Source of the DNA: Bacteroidetes bacterium ADurb.Bin145
GTDB taxonomy: Bacteria; Bacteroidota; Bacteroidia; Bacteroidales; VadinHA17
Direction: 5' to 3'
Length of the DNA stretch: 32,628 nucleotides
Assembly (NCBI GenBank): GCA_002070505.1
Contig: MWDJ01000030.1
Span: 1-32,628 of the forward strand
Both the position numbers and the translations under genes were made by a program. Positions 1 through 6,198 of the stretch are shown one piece after another. Below the pieces are notes generated by a model that saw only the letters and a program-made list of their open reading frames with translations, was not told the origin of the DNA and made no database searches. How positions within the stretch are numbered: position 1 is the first letter of the stretch; each line of letters starts with the position of its first letter.

Positions 1-1
1 A

Positions 2-217
2 ATAGACTGTACCATTGAGGGTGTGGAAGATGATATAGAAGGTGAGATGCTTAAAGCTACTGTGACCGTCCGCAAGGAAAACGCTGAAGCGGTGACCAGG
101 GAGAGGCTGATTCAGCATTGCTCACAACATCTGGTCCTCTTCAAGGTGCCTCAGGTATATGAGTTTAAAGATAATTTGACGATCAGCGCAACCGGGAAAA
201 AAATCAAGAAAGTCTGA
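2..217 (+). CDS. AMP-dependent acyl-CoA synthetase/ligase, C-terminal fragment
   Basis: This is the 3' end of a gene that starts to the left of the window; the frame is open from base 2 to the TGA at 215-217. The roughly 71 visible residues resemble the mobile C-terminal domain of the acyl-adenylate-forming superfamily (acyl-CoA synthetases, ligases). They show a basic ERLIQHC helix, a 'KVPQVYEFKDNL' strand and the terminal 'SATGKKIKK' motif, whose lysines include the usual catalytic lysine in the form (T/S)GKI(x)+K. The family activates a carboxylic acid with ATP and transfers it to CoA or a carrier. The acyl substrate cannot be told from this piece. A GTG at 23 is in frame but is not a real start, because homology continues upstream. 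The gene converges on the lipoprotein gene at 508-1746. Confidence 0.8.
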   Translation: MDCTIEGVEDDIEGEMLKATVTVRKENAEAVTRERLIQHCSQHLVLFKVPQVYEFKDNLTISATGKKIKKV

Positions 218-453
218 AACGTAATCCTCTTAAATTTAAGAAGATATCCTGAACTACTGTTTCAACAATAAAATCAGGATGTACTTATCTTTTATTTTCG
301 TATTCACATCATTTTTAAAACGCTTTTGTCAAATTGCCGTTGGCATATACCGGATCACTGAGATGGTCTGAGACTGGACAAAGTTTTCATTAAAGTAACG
401 GATAAGGACTTTTGTATATGCTTTTTGATCTTTGGAAAACCTATATAAAAGTA

Positions 454-479
454 ATAGGGGGCTTTTCGCAGCCCCCTAT
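454..479 (-). terminator. Hairpin terminator of the 508-1746 lipoprotein gene
   Basis: A perfect 10-bp inverted repeat (454-463 and 470-479, arms ATAGGGGGCT / AGCCCCCTAT) encloses a 6-nt loop. On the minus strand it lies 28 nt after the lipoprotein stop and is followed by a T-rich stretch (TACTTTTATA). That fits a rho-independent terminator for the minus-strand gene. On the plus strand there is no T-run after it, but it may also stop read-through from the gene ending at 217. Confidence 0.7.
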
Positions 480-507
480 CTCATGTGTATAAGGTATTTA
501 GAATCAA

Positions 508-1746
508 TCATTCTGCCTGACCATTCCAGCCGGCAATCCTGGCAAGCATCCACCACATAGCCTTCGCCAGTCTTATGGAGCCGATATCTGAGATGTGCCC
601 CTGGGTTACAGGTTGATAATTCTCAGGCACAATCGCCGGATAAGTATAATTTTTATATGTCTGAGTGGATTGTACCCCTGAGTTGCTCCAGCACAATATG
701 TCCGCATAATCAAACAGGATACGTGTCTCATCAAGAGCAACATAGTCCCTGATCTGTTCCCACCTGAGATGATTGTTATATCCGTACAATCCTGAATAAT
801 CATCAACCGGCCCGGTTGAGAAAAACACCTTTGTTGGATATCCCTTTGAGTGGCAATAATTGACATACTCCTGGGTAGCATGCAGGTAGTCTGACACAGC
901 CTCAGAAGACATATAATCCGGATCATAGCACCAGCCAAATCCAAAGGCCGACAAGGCAGGTCCGTTGGATGCGCAGTAATCAAGACTCACTTTAGTCTGG
1001 GCTATTGCCCCTGCTGAGGTGAACCAGTCTTGCTCTCCATAAAAATGGACCCACCCAGTAGGACCATTTCGATAGGATCCCCACGTCGCTTCATTGACTC
1101 TTAAATTCGCTGTTGTATACGGCTCAGGCGTCCCGGTAGAAATCTGACTCACTGCATATTTGGGATTCAGATTCTCAAATAGCACCATACCTGTCCTGAT
1201 GGCATCGGTATGAGATTCTCCCGCATATGAAAGCCACATCTTTTTGACCTGATCTATATAATACTGAGGGATATCATTATACTTGTCAACAACTGTATGG
1301 TCAGCAATGATCTGTGCACCCTGGACCTCAGACTGAGTTCTAATGATTTTCACATCACCATAACCTATTCCCGCCTGATTAACAGCATAAGCTCTCACAT
1401 GATACTCTGAATCGGGATTCAAACCGGTAATGGTACTTATAAAATTCTCTGTCCCTGTGCCATCCTCTGTATGAGAATCCTCTTTCGTCGGATTTGCATC
1501 AGTACTCCAGCAAACCCCCTTCATGGATATTGCTGTGCCTCCGTCGAGTATTATCCTTCCACCCGAGATAGCAGAAGTGGAAGTTACACCAGTAATGTTT
1601 TCCGTTTCTACTTGCGGTATTCTTGCACTTCCTGCATTCTCGCAGGAGAGCAACACTGCAAGGATGGTCAGCATGCTCAACGAAATACGTAAGCCACTGT
1701 GCCACCTAAGATCAGATTTCTTTATGACATTCATACTTGGATTCAT
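508..1746 (-). CDS. Lipoprotein with FN3-like domain and SGNH-like C-terminal region
   Basis: A 412-residue predicted lipoprotein. The N-terminus has a basic stretch, a hydrophobic segment and a lipobox LLSC with the lipidated cysteine at residue 35, so it should be anchored in a membrane. Residues about 43-138 form a fibronectin-III-like module of a type common in Bacteroidota surface proteins ('KGVCWSTDANPT', 'TGLNPDSEYHVRAYA'). The remaining ~270 residues are of unassigned function. The C-terminal 'HISDIGSIRLAKAMWWMLARI' resembles the Asp/His-containing end block of SGNH/GDSL-type hydrolases, and Trp/Tyr-rich strands fit a carbohydrate-active or binding role; this is inference. An alternative start at Met5 gives the same signal peptide. 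The gene stands alone, divergent from the beta-helix gene at 2180, with a candidate promoter at 1858-1890 and a terminator at 454-479. Confidence 0.75.
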   Translation of the reverse strand: MNPSMNVIKKSDLRWHSGLRISLSMLTILAVLLSCENAGSARIPQVETENITGVTSTSAISGGRIILDGGTAISMKGVCWSTDANPTKEDSHTEDGTGTENFISTITGLNPDSEYHVRAYAVNQAGIGYGDVKIIRTQSEVQGAQIIADHTVVDKYNDIPQYYIDQVKKMWLSYAGESHTDAIRTGMVLFENLNPKYAVSQISTGTPEPYTTANLRVNEATWGSYRNGPTGWVHFYGEQDWFTSAGAIAQTKVSLDYCASNGPALSAFGFGWCYDPDYMSSEAVSDYLHATQEYVNYCHSKGYPTKVFFSTGPVDDYSGLYGYNNHLRWEQIRDYVALDETRILFDYADILCWSNSGVQSTQTYKNYTYPAIVPENYQPVTQGHISDIGSIRLAKAMWWMLARIAGWNGQAE

Positions 1747-1857
1747 GAGTAGTTATAAATTATTATAATCTGTTAACCCACCCCAGCCTTTTAATAATCA
1801 ACGCTCCTCATAAATATTTATTATTGAGCAAAGATCAGGCCTCACTCATTTTATTCT

Positions 1858-1890
1858 CAAAAGTAAGGAAATTGAGGTTGGTTAGTTCAA
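1858..1890 (-). promoter_or_regulatory. Candidate Bacteroidota promoter for the lipoprotein gene
   Basis: On the minus strand TTG at 1890-1888 is followed after 22 nt by TACTTTTG at 1865-1858, which matches the TAnnTTTG -7 box. The spacing lies inside the 17-23 nt range reported for Bacteroidota sigma factors. Transcription would start near 1850, leaving a leader of about 100 nt before the ATG at 1746. Confidence 0.45.
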
Positions 1891-2080
1891 TATTGAGTAC
1901 GAAACAATAGTGTTCTGGTCAATCCGGGTCTGAAACAAGAATGTGACATCTGCCATAATAAAATATTTTTATGTTTTGGCATTTCATTACCAATAAATTA
2001 TTTGGTCAAAAATTATAGTATGTTGATCAACTTGTTTCACCAGATTTTGTGAAATAAGACCTACAGCCATTAATTTACTG

Positions 2081-2111
2081 TAACTTTGGATAATCATATT
2101 CGTTAAATTTG
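2081..2111 (+). promoter_or_regulatory. Candidate -7 boxes upstream of the 2180 beta-helix gene
   Basis: Two TAnnTTTG matches lie in tandem: TAACTTTG at 2081-2088 and TAAATTTG at 2104-2111. Neither has a well-spaced TTG -33 box; the best is TTTG at 2085-2088, only 15 nt before the second. Either could set a transcription start about 60-85 nt ahead of the ATG at 2180. This is weaker than the promoter at 6130-6158. Confidence 0.3.
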
Positions 2112-2179
2112 ATTATTAAGTGAGCATTAACTTTTCAAGCCCAATTATTGTATTGGGGTTGAATTAAGAAAGCAATCAG

Positions 2180-4999
2180 ATGAAAAGAACATTACTCTTT
2201 ACTGCAATCATATTAATGCCTGAATATATATTTGGTCAGGTAAGTGGCAATTTGCCGGGAGATACCTCATGGGGACCTGGAATAGTAATTGTCACCGGAA
2301 CTGTGAATGCCAATGGCCATACTTTGACGATACTGCCCGGGACTACCGTAAAGTTAAATGACAATGCCGGAATCTCTGTTCAGGGGGCGTCATCAAGGAT
2401 CATTGCTGACGGGGAGGAAAACAATCCTATCATCTTTGAAGCCTCTTCGAACAGTTGGAATCATATTGATATATGGAATTCAACAGGTAACGTATTTGAC
2501 TACTGCACATTCAAAGATGGATCGGCCCTTGACGGTAATAATAGAGGGGGAGCTTTACTGATTAACTCTGCTGGTGTAACTGTTACAAACTGTACTTTCT
2601 TTAACAATAAAGCAAATGACGGAGGAGCCATTTCTGTTGTTCAATCAGAACCTTTGATTGAAAACTGTATCTTTTACAACAATGCTGCAGTTCGTCGTGG
2701 AGGTGCCATTCACATACGGGAAGATGAATTGAGCACCACTCCTCCTGTGACACCTTTCATCAACCGATGTAAAATTTATTCAAATAATGCTGCTGAAACC
2801 GGTGGAATACATATTGCAAACAATACTAATGCACTAATCCAGAATAGTTTGATTTATTCCAATACTAGTACTATTGATGGGGGTATAACAACGAACACAT
2901 TCGACAATATATCACTGGGCTATGTCAACATTGTCAATTGTGTAATTGCAAATAATACCCCGCACGATGTCTTTTTCCGAGGCCCAGTAAGATCGAAGGC
3001 TGTCAACTGTATTATCTGGGGTTCAAATCAATCAGTAGGTTATCGGGCTGAGGATACTGCTCTTAGTGACAATCTTGAATATTGTGCTGTCCAGGGTGTT
3101 TATCATTATATGAATGGTGATATACCAATCACCTTCTTTACCCAAAGCTTCAAATTGAATTCTTCCAACAGTGCTGCCGACGGACCAAATTTTATAAATC
3201 CATTAACCGATTACAGTATACTGTCTGTTTCCCCATGTAAAGATAATGGCACTTCGACCAATGCTCCTGCCACTGATATTCTTGGTTACAGCCGCACTCC
3301 GCCTTATGATATCGGCGCCTATGAAGTACAGCGCCAATTCATCAGTTGGACTGGCAGTGAAAGTAGCGACTGGATGAACACAAACAATTGGTCTCCTCAA
3401 TCTTTACCAGGAGTAAGTGATGATGTGAGAATTTCAAATATCGGTAATGCTCCTGTGATCTCTGCAGGTACAGGTCATAGCTACAATCTGATACTTGAAC
3501 CTTCAGCCAGGCTATCTGTCAATGAAGGAGCTTCTCTGACTATAGCCGGTTCTCTCATATTAAACTCAAGTGCAGCAAATAACAGTGGATCCTTCCTGAA
3601 CGTTGGTACAGTAACCGGAAATGTTGTCTATAACCGAACGATTCCCGATGACGGTTCAACTCAATTGTGGCACTACATTTCTTCACCGGTAAACACAACA
3701 GGTATAGTCTCTGAGAAAGTGTTTTATCCGTGGAATGAGGTTATCGGAGACTGGGGAGATTCCACTTCCAGCATATCACCCGGCATCGGTTATACAGTCA
3801 TCGGGGGAGGCTCAATTTCCTTTATCGGATCTGTACAGTCCTCTGACTTTTCAGTAGATGCGACCTCCCCATATAACGATGTTCTCACAGGTAATGACTA
3901 CAGCAGTCGATCTTATGTGCAGGGCGACGGTAATTCACATATAACCCGAAGCTATTCAAATTACGGAGGAGGTGGTTTTAACCTGTTAGGAAATCCATTT
4001 ACATCGTCTTTAAGAATCTCAGACACGGATGGCATCAGCAATAATGATTTCTTATCTGCAAACCTGGACCAGTTTGATCCTAATTATGTGGCTGTTTACA
4101 TTTATAACGGGAACTCGTACGGGTATATCGGAAGCTCAACAGGTTGGAGTACAAATGATCCAGCCCAGATAACCGGGACTTCTGATGTTCAGGTCGGACA
4201 GGCTTTCTTTATTCTGGCTATGAATGATTATGCCGAATTCATATTCAACAGAGAAATGCAGGTGCATAACACCACTGTTGAACTACTGAAGTCATCCGGT
4301 TCAGATACGCGCTGGCCGGGAATCCGGCTGAAAGTCAGAAAAGGAGAAACAGAACCTTCGACTCTCATTGTATATGATCCCGGGATGACCGTTGATCTTG
4401 ATCCGGGTTATGATGTCGGATTTATAAGCGGAGGTGCTGACATTGAAATATATTCACACTTGCCAACCACCGGAAATTTGAATTATACGCGCCAGGCATT
4501 ACCTTTATCAGGAGCGGACTCCGTCATCGTTCCCATTGGAATTGATAGCAGGACCGGGGGAGATATTACCTTCTCTGCCGATGCAATAACATTCAAATCT
4601 TACAGGTACCTGCTGGAAGACCGGCAGGCAGGCATGTTCATCGATATCAGCAATCGTGAATACAAGACAACCCTATCTCCGGAAACATACGGAACCGGCA
4701 GATTCTACCTTCATACAGCCTATGCCGGCAGGCGGAATACCCGGTCCTCCGGATCACCTGTCAATGAATCAACCGAAGTCCGGATTTGGACATATGGACA
4801 TGATGTCATTATCAAAGGACCGGTAAATCCGGGCTCTCTCTGTGAGATATTTAACCTGCAGGGACAAATAGTGCTGTCAGTGAACCTTGTCGGCGAAGAA
4901 ATTAATACCATCCCGACTAACTCCAACATCAGAGGTACATACATCGTCAGGGTATCTGACGGAGCTGAAGTACATAGTACCAAAATAATTATCAGATAA
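2180..4999 (+). CDS. Secreted beta-helix protein with T9SS C-terminal sorting domain
   Basis: A 939-residue predicted extracellular or surface protein. It begins with a Sec signal peptide (basic MKR, hydrophobic core, likely cleavage near residue 20 after FGQ). Residues about 35-385 form a right-handed parallel beta-helix with GGAI/GGAL and 'NCxFxNN' turns, like polymorphic outer-membrane protein repeats. Residues about 390-500 carry a 'WTGSESSDWMNTNNWSP' module often seen in Bacteroidota secreted proteins, then a long beta-rich region. The last ~85 residues end in 'GTYIVRVSDG' and 'KIIIR', a T9SS type A sorting domain, so export through the outer membrane by the Por system is expected. No catalytic residues are evident. 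Beta-helix folds include polysaccharide lyases and epimerases as well as adhesins; its place beside an exopolysaccharide locus suggests glycan binding or processing, which is inference only. Confidence 0.82.
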   Translation: MKRTLLFTAIILMPEYIFGQVSGNLPGDTSWGPGIVIVTGTVNANGHTLTILPGTTVKLNDNAGISVQGASSRIIADGEENNPIIFEASSNSWNHIDIWNSTGNVFDYCTFKDGSALDGNNRGGALLINSAGVTVTNCTFFNNKANDGGAISVVQSEPLIENCIFYNNAAVRRGGAIHIREDELSTTPPVTPFINRCKIYSNNAAETGGIHIANNTNALIQNSLIYSNTSTIDGGITTNTFDNISLGYVNIVNCVIANNTPHDVFFRGPVRSKAVNCIIWGSNQSVGYRAEDTALSDNLEYCAVQGVYHYMNGDIPITFFTQSFKLNSSNSAADGPNFINPLTDYSILSVSPCKDNGTSTNAPATDILGYSRTPPYDIGAYEVQRQFISWTGSESSDWMNTNNWSPQSLPGVSDDVRISNIGNAPVISAGTGHSYNLILEPSARLSVNEGASLTIAGSLILNSSAANNSGSFLNVGTVTGNVVYNRTIPDDGSTQLWHYISSPVNTTGIVSEKVFYPWNEVIGDWGDSTSSISPGIGYTVIGGGSISFIGSVQSSDFSVDATSPYNDVLTGNDYSSRSYVQGDGNSHITRSYSNYGGGGFNLLGNPFTSSLRISDTDGISNNDFLSANLDQFDPNYVAVYIYNGNSYGYIGSSTGWSTNDPAQITGTSDVQVGQAFFILAMNDYAEFIFNREMQVHNTTVELLKSSGSDTRWPGIRLKVRKGETEPSTLIVYDPGMTVDLDPGYDVGFISGGADIEIYSHLPTTGNLNYTRQALPLSGADSVIVPIGIDSRTGGDITFSADAITFKSYRYLLEDRQAGMFIDISNREYKTTLSPETYGTGRFYLHTAYAGRRNTRSSGSPVNESTEVRIWTYGHDVIIKGPVNPGSLCEIFNLQGQIVLSVNLVGEEINTIPTNSNIRGTYIVRVSDGAEVHSTKIIIR

Positions 5000-5037
5000 T
5001 CCCAAACAGGGTCCGGAAGTGTAACCAGACGGTATTC

Positions 5038-5056
5038 GCTCTGACTGTAACAGAGC
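5038..5056. terminator. Weak hairpin between convergent genes
   Basis: A 6-bp inverted repeat, GCTCTG (5038-5043) and CAGAGC (5051-5056), with a 7-nt loop lies in the 75-bp gap between the stops at 4999 (+) and 5075 (-). It has no T-run on either side, so it may be a weak bidirectional terminator or chance. Confidence 0.25.
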
Positions 5057-5074
5057 CTACATTATTAGCTTGCA

Positions 5075-5797
5075 TTAGTTGAGTGACCACTTGCACTTCC
5101 TCATTTCCATGTAGAATGAGATGCTTGTCCATAACAACAGGAAGGCAAAATTTATCTCATAGATCTCCATGACAGTCTGGGGAAATGACACATCATTATA
5201 CCCTTCAGGCATTTGGAATCTCAGAAATAGTCTGAAAAGCAAAAAGTTGAAAAGGTAAAAAGAAGCTATAAATACAGAGACAACCGGCAACTGAATCTTC
5301 ACAAGGAGTGCCCTGATTTTTGATGACAATGCTACTATTACAGGTATTAGTCCAAAGTATAACAGAACGAAAGCAAAATAAAGCTTACCGGCAGTAACTC
5401 GAATACCCAGAAAATAGAATAGGACCTCCAGATTATGCAAATTAAGTTCATTCGAATTTCTCTCACTCATCCATTCCGGTGCATTCAGGCTGAAAATACG
5501 CTGTCCCCAGTTAATCTCCTCACCTATTATCAGAATACAGAACAGACCCAAAAGGAGAAAGAAATAATTTCTCTTCAGGTTCAGCGGGTACTTTATACCC
5601 GAAGCCCGTGACTTGAAAAAGAGATAAACAAAGAACACTCCGGCCAAAAGAACACAAATCACAGATAAAGTCTCCGTAAATCCATCCTCAGTTGTAAGAT
5701 AGATAGCCTGCTCCCAGGTTAGTACGTACAGCAAAACCCAGTATGAAGCAACCAGGTAAAGAGAAATCAGAATTCCTGTTAAAATTTTGTTTTTCAT
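5075..5797 (-). CDS. Uncharacterised integral membrane protein (GEEINWGQR motif)
   Basis: A 240-residue protein dominated by hydrophobic segments: about six likely membrane helices, near residues 7-27, 42-62, 77-92, 138-158, 170-190 and 215-232. Between them it has a conserved-looking polar motif GEEINWGQR (92-100), preceded by an acidic 'TTEDGFTE' loop (35-42) and followed by 'NELNLHNLE'. I recall this acidic-loop plus E-E-x-x-W-G-Q-R pattern from uncharacterised membrane proteins in many bacteria; I know no demonstrated function. The charged residues next to membrane helices could form an active or binding site. The gene stands alone between two plus-strand T9SS beta-helix genes. It starts with MKNK at the ATG ending at 5797; no clear promoter box was found upstream. 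Confidence 0.7.
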   Translation of the reverse strand: MKNKILTGILISLYLVASYWVLLYVLTWEQAIYLTTEDGFTETLSVICVLLAGVFFVYLFFKSRASGIKYPLNLKRNYFFLLLGLFCILIIGEEINWGQRIFSLNAPEWMSERNSNELNLHNLEVLFYFLGIRVTAGKLYFAFVLLYFGLIPVIVALSSKIRALLVKIQLPVVSVFIASFYLFNFLLFRLFLRFQMPEGYNDVSFPQTVMEIYEINFAFLLLWTSISFYMEMRKCKWSLN

Positions 5798-5925
5798 GCT
5801 ATTTCATGTTTTTATAATAAGACTAAGTTACTGTGTACAGAGTTTCATAATGATAGAAAAATAGTTATCAACCATTTTTCATCTGCCGCCCAAAGGAATT
5901 AAAAAAAATATAATATTGTAAGGGG

Positions 5926-5957
5926 TTCTTGAACGTGACTATTCACGAAAACAAGAA
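5926..5957. promoter_or_regulatory. Two-part inverted repeat, possible operator or RNA hairpin
   Basis: The outer arms TTCTTG (5926-5931) and CAAGAA (5952-5957) enclose the inner arms CGTGA (5934-5938) and TCACG (5943-5947) around a 4-nt loop. Eleven pairs form, with a small A-rich internal loop. It lies over 170 bp ahead of the promoter at 6130, and on the minus strand it is not directly followed by a T-run. An operator or a small RNA structure are both possible; chance is not excluded. Confidence 0.3.
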
Positions 5958-6129
5958 TTCGAGGATAGAGCATGGTTGGTGTAGGATTATTTATTGTGAT
6001 ATACAAACCTGCACGCTGTGGGTGTACAATGACGCCGGGGATCTCGCTGATTGGCTATATGAAGTATTTTAAGGTGAGATCTGTAGTCAAAGTAGATGCA
6101 CCGGTAATAAAAAAATTGAAACATAATTA

Positions 6130-6158
6130 TTGTTTTATCGTTAAATAGAGTATGTTTG
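6130..6158 (+). promoter_or_regulatory. Bacteroidota promoter for the 6199 beta-helix gene
   Basis: TTG (6130-6132), an 18-nt spacer, then TATGTTTG (6151-6158) match the TTG-N17-23-TAnnTTTG consensus. Transcription would start near 6165. The -7 box contains the only nearby ATG (6152), so that ATG would lie upstream of the transcript. This favours a TTG start for the gene, at 6199. Confidence 0.5.
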
Positions 6159-6198
6159 TCAACGTTTTTTGTTCATTCGTCAAAAACAAAACATAGTC

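Larger units (their letters stand above)
1747..2179. other. Divergent intergenic region, promoters for both neighbours
   Basis: These 433 bp are AT-rich and hold no gene that I can support. They separate the minus-strand lipoprotein gene from the plus-strand beta-helix gene. They contain candidate Bacteroidota promoter boxes for both directions, listed separately, and a small dyad TTTCAC-N8-GTGAAA at 2035-2054 that could be an operator or chance. Confidence 0.5.
5798..6198. other. Divergent intergenic region with promoter and dyad
   Basis: About 400 bp without a supported gene between the membrane-protein gene (-) and the second beta-helix gene (+). It holds the hairpin-like dyad at 5926-5957 and the promoter match at 6130-6158. 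I see no coding remnant, RNA gene or mobile-element end in it. Confidence 0.5.

Noticed and set aside
6152-6196. Short frame starting at the ATG at 6152
   Set aside because: It ends after 14 codons, lies in a predicted -7 promoter box and is out of frame with the real gene.
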